This document shows positions 44,909 through 55,984 of a stretch of 64,000 bases of DNA, piece after piece. Within the stretch, counting starts at the first letter, position 1. Every line of letters begins with the position of its first letter. Origin of the DNA: Astrothelium macrocarpum (lineage: Eukaryota; Ascomycota; Dothideomycetes; Trypetheliales; Trypetheliaceae). Below the pieces are notes generated by a model that saw only the letters and a program-made list of their open reading frames with translations, had not been told where the DNA came from and did no database searches. The stretch spans positions 434,001 through 498,000 of the forward strand of contig JAGEMR010000006.1 in NCBI GenBank assembly GCA_021030915.1, in the 5' to 3' direction. The position numbers and the translations under genes are program-made.

Positions 44909-45503
44909 TATGAAAAGGAGATGGACCAAAGCATTTTCTTAGCAATTGGAAAATTTAACACGTTTGTCAGATTCCTTTGTTGTAATCTTAAAAAGATTGC
45001 GCAGGGGAAGAGAAATTTGAAGCTTCTTGGACGTCATGGCGGACGTAACGGGTCGGCACGAAATTTCCATGTCTGAATCCTTTTCGGCGCCTTCATGACA
45101 CCAATTGATTTATCGAATCCCCGATGCCGCTTTCGCAGGGGGTCAACTGATAAGATAAACAATAATCTGAAAGAGGTCATGACTGGAAGCTAGAAAAAGC
45201 AATTAATGAACTGGAATAAAACATCGCATGACCATCGATCTAGCTTCCCCTCCCCAGCAAATCTCAACAAATCACGTCTAACATGTCTGAACCGCCGTAT
45301 TTCCGGCGCCTTAGAGCAATGCAGTTTTCAGTGAGCTTATTTAATGTCTTGGCTTCTGGTCCGGTGGCTTCCTGTGCCTTCCTCTTTCTTCGAGGCATTA
45401 TCTCTCGCTTTCACGTTCTTTCCTTTTGTCTTTTTCACCAAGCGCAGTCTTCAAAGTAATCCAAAAAGTTGTATTAGTTGGTTTGCCGACCGCTTTCAGT
45501 AGG
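44909..45503. promoter_or_regulatory. Divergent intergenic promoter region
   Basis: These 595 bp separate the mitochondrial-type gene (-) from an MFS gene (+). A pyrimidine-rich stretch (about 45365-45440) precedes the MFS start. No specific site was recognised. Confidence 0.5.
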
Positions 45504-47273
45504 ATGGATAGGGACTTGATAGCGAGGGAAGTCGAAAGTGGAGAGGCTTCAAGGACGTCCTATGATCATGAAAAAGAACCGGATGTTCGAGAACTTGGTT
45601 TAGGATCAGAAGAGGTGTCTAGTGAGAGAATTGAAAAAGTCTACAGGTTCGATTTTAATATACTGCGTAGACTGTAGAGCTCTAACTATTTGTAGGAAAC
45701 TCGATATGAGGATCATACCAGGCACGATATCTTTTCTCCTGCGAATTAGACGACCACACTAATTGTCACCAGCTTTCTGGACGCTCTACTTTCTGTGCTC
45801 TGCCATTCGGTCTAATGTTGGTCTCGCCCAAACCATGAACGAGAACTCCCATCATGATCTAGCCTCCGTGCTACATCTTAGTCCCAAGCAAGTCTCTACT
45901 GGTCTCGCGCTCTTCTACGTCTGTTATGTCACATGCGATTTCCCATCCAATCTCATCATGTCTAGACTCAGCCCTCATGTTTGGATGAGTAGGATCGTAA
46001 TTGGTGTTGGCGTCATTGGTGCCTGCATGGCCGCCATGAAAGCTGCCTGGAGCCTGTATCTGCTGCGGCTTCTGTTAGGTATTGTTATTGCGGGCATGTG
46101 GCCTGGCATGTCATATTACCTTACGCTTTTCTATCCGCCTTCTCGGTGTGGTAAGCGTATTGGGTACTATTTTACTGCCTCGCAACTCTCTGCGTCCGTT
46201 GTTGGCCTCGTTTCTGCGGGCTTCCAAAAGATGGACGGCTTGGAGGGCCTCGTTGGGTTTCAGTGGATGTTCTTGATATACGGCCTTGTCGGTATTGCCG
46301 TTGGCATAGCTCTCTTGTGGTGGTTACCCGATAGACCGTTGAAACCAGGCGAAATCCGGAATCGAGAAGGATGGCGGAAATTCATTCCACAGTCTCGTCC
46401 TGCACTGACTGGTGAAGACGCCAGGATTCATTACGAAGATTTGACCAGGGTCTATACAAGAAAAATATGGACTTGGATGGACCTTTTTCGGGTCATGTTG
46501 GACTGGCGTCTCTGGCCTCTTGTAGTCATGTACTTTGGCGTCGTAGGTGTTGGTATTGGAGTACAGAACTATGGGACTGTCATTATCCAAGCAATCAATC
46601 CAAGTCTCAGTGGAATTGACCTCAGTCTCCTCTTCGCCCCAATATGGATTGTAAGCTGCCTTAATCTTCTCCCTTTCTCTTCTCTTCATTCTGTCTCTCT
46701 CAAAACTGACATCTTCCTCTCCAGTGCGACCTCATCGCCATCCTTCTTTCCATGCCTCTCTCTGACCGGTTCCACGCCCACCGCCCACTCATCTTCTCCG
46801 TCGCCGTCCTCATCCAGATCGCTGGCCTTCTCATCACCACCTTTGCAGGCCACACGAACTCCTGGGTTCGCTATGCCGGTCTGCTCATCATCGGCTTCGG
46901 CCTCGGCCCCACTGTCCCCAACGTCATGGCCTGGACTAATGAGATCTTCCAGCCGCGCCATGGAGAGGTCGGCGTTGCGGCTGCGAGCGCGCTCGTCAGT
47001 GGGTTGGGAAATCTGGGGAGTATTCTGACGACGTATGCGCTGTATACGGGATGGCCGGAAGATGAGAATTCGGCGCATCCGTTTCGAAAGAGTAACTTGG
47101 TGATGATTGGCATTCTGTGCGCAAGCATCGCCGCGGCGGCATTGATGTTTATATTGGTGAGGTTTTCTGGGATGGAGAGGGACAGTGGTGGGCAAGAAGA
47201 TCAAGTTCTAGACGGTGCAGCCATGAGAGAGGAGCAGCACAGAGGGTATGGCACGGCACGCTCAAATGCTTGA
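45504..47273 (+). CDS. MFS transporter, anion:cation symporter family, with a GC-AG intron
   Basis: Second ACS-type carrier in the window. Exons 45504-45646, 45696-45721, 45773-46650 and 46725-47273 join in phase to 531 residues. The 26-nt second exon completes VYRKLDMRIIPAFWTLYFLC, the family signature ahead of helix 1. Its 3' intron starts with GC rather than GT (CCAG/GCACG) and ends CACCAG after an ACTAAT branch. Other landmarks are RSNVGLAQTMN, LLLGIVIAGMWPGMSYYLTL, GFQWMFLIYG and, after the 74-bp intron, CDLIAILLSMPLSDRFHAHR. It ends in a hydrophilic C-tail. The substrate is unknown. Confidence 0.88.
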
Positions 47274-47914
47274 CGATTGCTTTGGATATTTTTATATGTA
47301 TGTGGCCCGAAGCAGTATGGTTTTGACCGTCTTTCTATCACAGCAGACATCTGAGTTGGGGGAATGTGTTTTCTTGCAGACCATTCAGACCTGCCTGCGG
47401 TCCTTATTTAGTTATCGACGAAATAGACTATAACGAATTATTCGAACTTCGAGGACTTCGAAACATGTAAAAACTATCAAGGTCAGTTGACATAGTTCCT
47501 CTGGACTTGAGGTACATGGAATGTAAAGACGCGGGACAACTTATGGATGCTAACTCTGTAAGTGCAACTAAAAGTCCAAATCTAAATTTATCAAATCACC
47601 ATTATTTTCTCGCAATTCTATTATTGGATCCAGCTGCTTCGAATGCTCAGACTAGCCCCACAAACCACCGCAATTGAGATATTAACACGAAATGAAAAAA
47701 TCTATCTGGAAAACCGTCAAAGCCCCAGATTCAACACATATAAGCACCGTAGTAACTTTCCATCTAGTTAATTCCCCTTCTCATAGCGCATGAACGTCGG
47801 CACATCTTTCTCATCGCCGTTCCTCACCCATTACCTGTTATTCCCCCAAACATCTGTCCATCCTGCATTGCTCCTTCACCCCACCTCACCTTATCTCCTC
47901 CCCCATTCTTCCCC
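47274..47914. other. Intergenic region between convergent genes
   Basis: This is 640 bp, AT-rich, then C-rich near the SNF1 end. No coding exon was seen. It should hold the MFS and SNF1 terminators. Confidence 0.55.
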
Positions 47915-50767
47915 TCAATCCGCCTCCGCCAACTGAATAATCAACCGCGCCGCCACATCCAAAAACGGAAACGGCGACGTAACATCCTTCTCCTCCATCA
48001 CCCTCCCCACACCCACCCACTCCTCCCGCTCCCTCACCTCCGCCTCCACCTCCTCCACCGTCTCCTCCTCGCCCAATCTCACCCACTTATCCCCCTTCCG
48101 CCCGCGCCGCAACACCTCCCGCTCCACGCGCCGCTCCACGCGCTCATACCCCGCACACTTGAAGTCCACAAGGTAGAACTCGCGCTCGATGCAATACAGC
48201 TGGATCGTCACATACACATGGACGCTATGATCCGGGACCAAACCCGCCGCACTCCCCGAGAGACTCGCGCGCGTGCTCGAGAAGGCGGACGTCGCGCCAA
48301 AATGCGCGCTCTGCACGCTCCCCGCGGCGCTACTCGGCCCCGTGAACTCGCTGCCGCCGCCGCCGCCGACGATGACGCCCGCGATGCCCGCGCCGCTGCG
48401 CCGTCGCGCGGCGCGCTTCTCCTTGTTGTCGCCGTCGGCGGCCGCGAGATCGACCTTGGAGCTGCGCGCCGACGAGGCCGAGAGCGGCTGCGCAATGTCC
48501 GGCGGGAAGAGGCCGTCCTTGCGGAAGCGCGCGTGGATGATCCACGGGTCGGCCGGGAGCGCGTAGCCCCAGTCGTCCCAGGGCCCGTGGCGGTCGGGCT
48601 CGCTGGAGCGGCGGTGGTGGCGGTGGCGGTGGCGGGTGTGTGTGGGGTCCGGGACGTGGCCGTGGGAGTCGGAGTCGGATGTTGATGAGGAGGAGGAACG
48701 GCGGTGGTGGCGGCTGTTGGGGTGGGGGCTACGGTTGGCGTTGGGGTGCGGTTCGTTGTCGGAGGAGCTGGAGGAAGAGTCGGGGGAGGTATGGGATCCA
48801 TCGGAGCCGGGTTGTTTGCGGGAGCGGTGATCGGAGGAGTGCGCGCCAGGGGGTGTGCGAGGTTCGACGTCTTCCCAGTCGGCGCCCATGGCGGAAAGCG
48901 CCTTGTAGATGGCGAGCATGGCCTCGGCAGGGCTGTTCCGACTGCGAATGCCGAATTGCCATTTTGTAGGTCGGGGTTTTTTGGTTTGTGTGGACACTTG
49001 GATTGGGGTCATTGTCTCGGGTTTTAACGTTGTAGCCGCTGTACTCGGGCTTTTGGATTGAACGCCTTTAAGACGTGCAGCTGCAACTGCCTTGTCGCTT
49101 TCCGTGCGTGATATTGAGGAGGGATCTGGTGAACCTGTTTGACTGCTGGACCTTGGAACACCGGCCATGAATGCTTTATGATAATCTGGGAGCGATGATG
49201 GGAGAACACCAACTGTAGAAACAGGAGCACGATCAAACGTTTGACCGGAGGAGGAAGAGCCATGGCGAGGTCGTTCAGAAGAGATGTGTACCTGATGAGG
49301 AATTGGTGCTTGGGTCTGTGGACGTGCGGATTGAGTCATGGCGAGGTCTTGTCTTGGAGGACGTGGTTGACCACTGGTTGGAGAAGCACCGTAATCCCAG
49401 GGATTATCAGATTTGTTCTTGTTAAGGAGAGCTTTGACAAGTTAGCACTTGACCCCCCACTCGAGCTAAAGCTGAATGTGACTCACGATTTTGCTGCATG
49501 ATTTGATTCTCGCGGACGATCAAATAAGCATCTTTGATCGCATTTGGCTCATCCTTGGCCAATGCTTGCTGCACATCATCTTTGGCATAACCCATTGTCT
49601 TTCCCAGCTTGCCTACGACATCGGCATGCAGCTGTTCCCGAACGAATGCTGGTTTAGAAGGAGCCAGACTATGAGGGTCAATTGCTTTGTTCGGGTCAAC
49701 TCCGGTATCGATGAACTCTTCAACAGGCGGCTTGAGGTATTCAGGGAGATTGACATTGAACCAAGGGTCTTCTCGAATCTCTGGGATGGAGATTCGATGA
49801 ACAGGATTTACTTGGAGCATCTTCTTGATCAATCGCACAGCGCCTGGAGTAAGGTAGTTTGGTATTGTATAATTTCCTGACGAAATCTTCTTGAATAACG
49901 TAGGTATGTATTCATCGTCAAACGGCAATTTGCCGGCTAGGAGGACATAAAGAATGACTCCGCAGCTCCAGACATCAACCTCGGGTCCGGCATACAGTTT
50001 GCCTGAGATGACTTCTGGGGCGGCATAATTTGGACTTCCGCAGCTAGTCTTGAGGAAATTTCCGTCTGACATGATGTTGCTCAGACCGAAATCTGCGATT
50101 TTCACATTGAGCGCCTCGTCCAGCAACAAGTTCTCCGGTTTCAAGTCTCGATGGACAATCTTGTGCCGGTGGCAATACTCCACAGCACAGACGATTTGTT
50201 GGAAAAATTTTCTTGCTTTCTCTTCAGGCATGCGACCATGTTGGACGATGTAGTCGAAGAGCTCTCCTCCAGCATACTCGAGAACCATGATGATTTCCTG
50301 AGACGTCGTAATCACTGTGAACCTATTCTGGATTATCAGCAACCACGGACCAGCCATCTAGCGTTCAGTGGGATCATCACATACAATTTGATGATATGCG
50401 GATGCCTCAATAGCTGTAGATACTGAATCTCGCGCTCAATGCGCCCCGCCATGTCCCTCGTCACCAGCTTCCGTCTCGACATGATCTTCAGCGCCACCTG
50501 CTGCCCGCTGACCGAATGCACCGCCAGCTTCACCTTCCCAAATGACCCCTCCCCCAGCGTCTTCACAATCTTGTATTGCCCTAGCCGCTGGTCATCTCGC
50601 TTCTTGACCACACCATGCGGTGGTGGGGCACCTGGTGCTGGCCGCAATGGCTGCGGGGTCGGGGGATTCGGCGTTGCGGCAACATCGGGGGTCTTGGGAG
50701 GTTTGGAGCGGAGGTTAGACGACGAGATGGAAATAGCAAGGTCATCGTCGTCGAGGGCGGAGGCCAT
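47915..50767 (-). CDS. SNF1: SNF1/AMPK catalytic alpha subunit, carbon-catabolite derepressing kinase
   Basis: Ser/Thr kinase that switches on use of alternative carbon sources and low-energy responses. Exons 50767-50385, 50322-49487 and 49431-47915 give 911 residues. Kinase domain about 66-317: glycine loop GEGSFGKV (72-79), ATP lysine K94, HRD 185-187, DFG 205-207, activation-loop Thr about 220 in LKTSCGSPNYAAPE. A UBA/autoinhibitory segment follows (VVGKLGKTMGYAKDDVQQAL). TKWQFGIRSRNSPAEAMLAI opens the C-terminal regulatory domain, which ends FPFLDVAARLIIQLAEAD. Intron 1 splices inside Leu 128 and gives HIIKLFTVITTSQE. The regulatory domain carries long Ser/His/Arg-rich inserts (NSRHHRRSSSSSTSDSDSHG, HTRHRHRHHRRSSE) that enlarge the protein. 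Confidence 0.96.
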
Positions 50768-51687
50768 TGCCAGCAGTGATGATGGAGGGGGGCCCTACGT
50801 AGGGACCCCGAACGCGGCGGTTGAAGCAGTAGCCGTGAGTCCAGGTCGGTCAAGATTGATGTTGGATGTGCTGCAAGGAGTCAGACGTTGGTTTCCCGTC
50901 TCGTAGGGATCTCTATGCTCAAAGCAGGTGGGATTCGTCACTAGCCTCGAGCATCGAGTCGTGTCGCGCCGGTTTGTGGCTTGCCCGTAGGTGGGAGAGT
51001 GGCTGCTCGGAGCCGCAATCACATGAAAATGTCCGCTGTCAGGGAGAATAGTAAACACACGCGTCAGTGAGTTGGGACAGTCACAATGGGGCAGTGCACA
51101 TTGAAGACAATTCCAGTTGCCAAGGCAAGTGAAGCGAAAAATGGCGGCACAGGGGAGTGGCTTTCGGAGATGCCAGCGCAGGGAGAGAGAATAGTGGAAG
51201 CGTGGAGAAATGGTGGCGCTGGAGTGGGGCGATCAGACCAGGCCTGAAGCCCTCCCGCTTTACTCCCAATCGTGCATCCCCGGAGAGAACTCGACATTGC
51301 TCAAAGAATTTGGTCTGCTTGAGCCCTTGATTTGATTATGGAAATTGCACGTGGTACGTTATAGCGTACTTGGGCTGTATGCTTCATCATGGAATGCATA
51401 GCTTCGTCATCTCAGCAAATTCACGTAGCCGCGACTGGCGCTACTAGTAACAAAGCGAGGAAAGGATCAAAACTTAAACTCTGCCTCAGATTTGAGGGGT
51501 TCGCCGATTATATTGAGTCTAAAAAAATCACACGCTTGGGATGTGCATGCATGCCGCGCCAGTGAATGCCATGCAGATGCAGCCTCCAATGTCTACTGTT
51601 CGCGCTCCTGGAGGGAACCCCGGCGAAACGCTGTCAATGCAACAAATATGAACAGGAAATATGGACAGAGTGAACGAGAAACACCTG
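50768..51687. promoter_or_regulatory. SNF1 upstream region
   Basis: These 920 bp between the SNF1 start and the 3' end of the next minus-strand gene should include the SNF1 promoter and leader. No repeat or named site was recognised, and short frames here have no domains. Confidence 0.5.
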
Positions 51688-54600
51688 TCACCGCATAGCC
51701 CTCTTCGTACATCCTCTACCTTCAACTCTTCCAAACCATGCCCATAAGTTTGGAAACTCTTCGTCAAATTCCTCTATCCCAATCTTCTTGTCTTGATTCT
51801 TCGCCATCGCCTCCCGTATCTCATACACAACCGGCCAGAGAGCACAATCCGCTGTGCCAAACTTGGATCCTGCGAGAAATCCATTGGAACTGAGCGTCAA
51901 TTCGCGTTGCTTCAGTGCAGCATACAATGGATGCCGCGTGCCCTTTGCTGCGCTCAGAGAGAATGACTCCGAACAAAAGTCGTGTAGCCAGAGTGTGTAG
52001 ATATCAATCGATTCGTAGAGAAACGATGCGTCGAGGGACAAAGCATATGTCGCTTGGCTTGCCTTTGCTGTCGTGAATGTCTTGCTATTACGTCCTCCGT
52101 CCTCGTCAATACTTTCGCCCAGGTAGGCCAGAATCTCGAGTGCGCCTTCCACTTCGGTTCTTTTTCCGTGATTGTCTCGAAACGCGACGCTTCTTCGCTT
52201 TTTATTGGGACCGGAAACGCCAACCTGTGGAGGTGCCTCTATAGCTGTGTATGAAAAGTTGGTTTCTTCCAGCCATAATTTCACACGTACGTCTTGTACA
52301 AGATCACCACTGAGGAAAAGCATGGGAATCTCTTCAGATGCATTACGAAGATGCAGGACGTCAGATCCGTCGCCATAAGTCTTCATCCAATCAAAATCAA
52401 GACTGTCGTGATTTTCTTTGCCAAACGCCTGTATCAGCTTTTCTGACTCAGTCTGGTTATTGCTGACTGCAGGCCTTGCTGATCCTTTGCTTTTGCTTGT
52501 TGCGCCCTGGCCCCAAATTCTTTGCTTTTGATCAGGCCCAGTCGAGATAAAAGTACCAATGTGCCGGAAAGTTAGGGATATACGCATACCACCATAAGCA
52601 TTTTCTGCAAGTGCCCGCATACTCACCGGTCGCTTATCCGTGTTGATACCATGCAACCAGCGTGCATTTGTCTCTGGCCCAAGCACGAACAGGGAATTGT
52701 GTGGCAAGACTACTCGTTGCGTTTGTCGCGAGCCCGTCGGGTCTTCCTCATACTTTTCGAGCTGTCTGGCTGTGAGAGCGGATTTCTTGAGACGAAGTCG
52801 CATCGTGCGCTGAGCACCAAAGCTGGCATTTGCAATGCTGGAACCTTGCACAATATCCAATGTCTTATCAGAATGCTCAGATATATAGTCGGATCCGGAA
52901 CGGTAAAGTTGTATCAGGACATGGTTAATGGGGTGCTTCAAAGTTTTCTGTACGCGTTCACATATCCGCTGTACAGTGGGCGAAAAGCGCATTGCAGGCA
53001 AAGCTTGATCTGATGGATGGCGGTAAATAGGTTCAGAGCCGTCTTCATCAATTTCACCCTGGACTGCGACCAGTCGTGGCACCTCTCCTTGCTGATGAAA
53101 CATCCTCTGCCATCGCACTTCGTCATAAAGTTGCCGAAAAATGTCGTCCTCATCAGAACCAACGTAGTTTTCTGGATTTTCATTTAGTGGAAGCAAATCA
53201 TAGACGGTATAGGAGTCGCCTTCGCCAACCGCATCACTGGGTTCTAGCTCTTGCGTTGAATTGGAATCTGTCGTTTCCTCGATTGGTAGTGGTTGTCGCT
53301 TTCTTTGTGCGGCCGTAGATGCCATTCTTTTCTTGTTAGTGGACTGCTTCCGGGGTCTTGCTCGAGACTCTTCTCATACCTGCCGCTCTCGGGTGATGAC
53401 GACTCGTGTGTGAGTCGTGCAGCCTTTCGAGCATCTTCAATCATTTTGACCCCGTTATTCACGTGATCATTCAGTTTTGCAATGGCACCATCTATCCTTG
53501 CATCGACCTTTGCATGCTCATCCTTCAGCTTGTGTTCCTCTCGGCCGCCTCGAAATCGAGGCCTTTTGTACATCCGATTAGGAGGTGGTGGACTCACTCC
53601 GGACTTTTGGTGCGCACCCGTGACCGTCTCGAAAGCCCGATCTCTTGTTCCTCCGCTTCTTCGGACCACCGGCTTTTGCCGAACTCTTCTCGGTCTCGAT
53701 AGCTCAGCGTCATGCGCTGCATTTGATGATGTGGAAGAGTCTGTTGAGGACAAACTCGGTAAGCTATTGCTTAGCGCCATTTTCTCCAACACACCTTCGA
53801 TAGTTTCACGATCCTTGAAAGAACGTACAGGATCGATGTCGGCGTTTGGGTCCGCTTCGCCGAAGAGCTCGTGACTGAATGCCATTGTAGCACCCATCAA
53901 CTCCTTCATCTGCCTGATAGATTCATCATGTAATGGCTGATGTCTGTATCCACAACAGTCTTCGAGAATATTGATGCTGAGACCATGTCTTGCGGCGTCC
54001 ATTGCTGTAGCGTAGACGGACATGTTTGTCAATACTCCGCAGAGATAGATTTCGGTGATGAGCTTGGTTCGCATAGTCAAAAGAAGGTTGGTACCCGCGA
54101 ATGCAGAGTACTTGGGCTTGGTAATTTGGAGATCTCTTGTTTCATCAATGAACGGTTTGAATGAATCTTCAAATTCGGCACCCCATGTTCCGGCCAAGCA
54201 AAATGGTCTCAATCTTGAAGCTTGATCGAGAAACAGCTCTTCTTTGCCCACGTCCTGTTGCATAGTTGGGATCTGGGAAAGGTCATCCGGAGTCTTTGAC
54301 TTGGAACGGCCTCGCTGTATCGATTCCAGCAAGGCTTTCGTCCGAGTCATACCAGGCGGAGGATGAGCAGGCGAGACTGGGGGTGATGGATCCAGATCTG
54401 CTTCCAAGGGTTCAAATTCGTCATGGTCCATGTCTGATTCGCTGTCTACAGCAATGTCATCGCATTTTTCCTCAACGCGCCAGATCACCCTCTCTCCGCC
54501 TTCCTCTTCCGAGTTGTTGACGGTGACATCTCCATTATACTCGGTACGAGCCCAGATGATGTCACCCGTCTCCCGGAACTGTGGAATGAGAGCCTTGATC

Positions 54601-54776
54601 CGGTCGAGAAAACCATGGGGCTGAAAATCCTGGGTAAATCCAATCTGAGGCGAAACAAAATCGTTTTGCAGACCCAGTAGTATGAGAGCACGGCGAGTTC
54701 GAAACTGTGGCTGGTTCTGAGCTAACAAGTCAAGAAAGGAAGCCATAGTAAACTGGTCACGTTCATTGTCAGCCAT
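51688..54776 (-). CDS. Predicted fusion: isochorismatase-like hydrolase, AlkB-type 2OG-Fe(II) dioxygenase, GST-like domain
   Basis: Two long frames overlap on one strand. An intron at 53379-53327 (GTATGA donor, CACTAAC branch, AAAAG acceptor, 53 bp) joins them in phase, giving exons 54776-53380 and 53326-51688, 1011 residues. Residues about 25-310 are isochorismatase-like (RALILLGLQNDFVSP with Asp39, ITKPKYSAF with Lys, LCGVLTNMSVYATAMDAARHG), with an acidic insert. A basic linker leads to an AlkB domain (about 510-740): QLYRSGSDYISEHSDKTLD with HxD, RWLHGINTDKRP with the distal His, MRISLTFRHIGTF with the 2OG arginines. Residues about 800-1005 are GST-like (GFLAGSKFGTADCALWPVVY). The alternative is two genes, the second starting at 53325; that would require overlapping ends. 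Confidence 0.82.
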
Positions 54777-55984
54777 GATGCTGGAGTGATGAAGAAGCAC
54801 TCTCATCAAGCACCTACTCCGCACACGCACGCTACCCTAACGTCGAAGATTCGGTGTCGCGAACGACATTTGGACCTGGCTGGGGCACGGCAATGGTCTG
54901 CTGCAGGGAGCCGTAAGACGAGGTCTGGTAAGAGGCAGCAGCCCGGCACAACGCCGCAATTTACATTCTGAGCGACTGGGTACCAGGCGGACGGAGCAGT
55001 CGTCGACGTGCAGGCGCACGGTGACTGGACAGTGCTATGCCGGGATGGCAACGCACCCCACGCCCCAACGGCTGTCAAGGACGGTCAGCAGCCGGAGTTG
55101 GACCCAGCGTTCGTGTTTGGGATGGGCCGTCCCGGTCGCGGAGAGAACACGGAGTAGTTTACGACGGAGGAGAGGGCGTTAGTAAGGAAAGGGAGGTTAG
55201 AAGAAGGAGAAGGGAACGGCGTGTGGTGGCGCCAGCCAACAACAGCAGTACCTTGTAGGAGCAACACGGCGGGCTGGCTGTCAAACACGACGGAGGATGG
55301 AGGGCAGCGGGTGTGGTGGTCGATGGCACACGCTCTCGCGGCTTAACCCTGCCAGCTGCCATGCTTCACACTCGGCCCGCATCTGGCCGGGCCGCGCAAT
55401 TCCCGCCTCTCGCCCAATCAGCATAAAGCTTTTACTTTTGCGCGTGCCACGTTGTGGGCGGTACATGCGGATCTGCATCGAAGGCGGATCATGTGCTCCT
55501 GTTGTTCCTTCGGCGCCGTGCACGCCAGACGCTCACCAGTGCCCACACGCGCAGAGAGGTGCAGAGTGGGAAAGCTGAGAGAGCGCACCTCTGCCCGACG
55601 ACGACACCAACGCTCTGCCCGACGAGACACCCTGCCCAACCCGCTCGCACATTGCACCTCGCTCACCAGGAGCAGCCGATGCGACCCCGACACCCCTGTG
55701 CAAGAACTCGGCACCACAGGCCGTCGTCTGCTCCGGTCGCGTCTGCCCGGGCGCTTATCTGCGTCGTTTCTTGATCACGCACCGCGTCAGTGCTGGGCCT
55801 TGCACATCCTGCCCGTCTTGAGCATCTCGTGCCGGGGCGTCAGTGCGGCTGCCGAGCTAGCCCGATGCGAGTGACAGCCGGATTTGGGCACCGCTTGCCT
55901 GGCTAGCGCGCTTCAACATGCCGAGTCCGCCAACGATCGGCACACAGTCCCCATCTCAAAACCTCCTCGCCTCCTTGCCACTGG
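54777..55984. other. GC-rich intergenic region
   Basis: This is 1.2 kb upstream of the fusion gene and downstream of HMCES, both on the minus strand. It is GC-rich, with overlapping frames on all strands and no domain. It should contain the fusion-gene promoter. Confidence 0.5.

Noticed and set aside
48208..48801. Long minus-strand frame rich in Pro, Thr, Arg and Ala, and its plus-strand counterparts
   Set aside because: Shadow frames of the GC-rich low-complexity part of the SNF1 gene.
53244..53325. Overlapping 3' and 5' ends of two separate genes (isochorismatase and AlkB)
   Set aside because: A well-formed 53-bp intron joins them in phase, which explains the overlap better than two overlapping genes.
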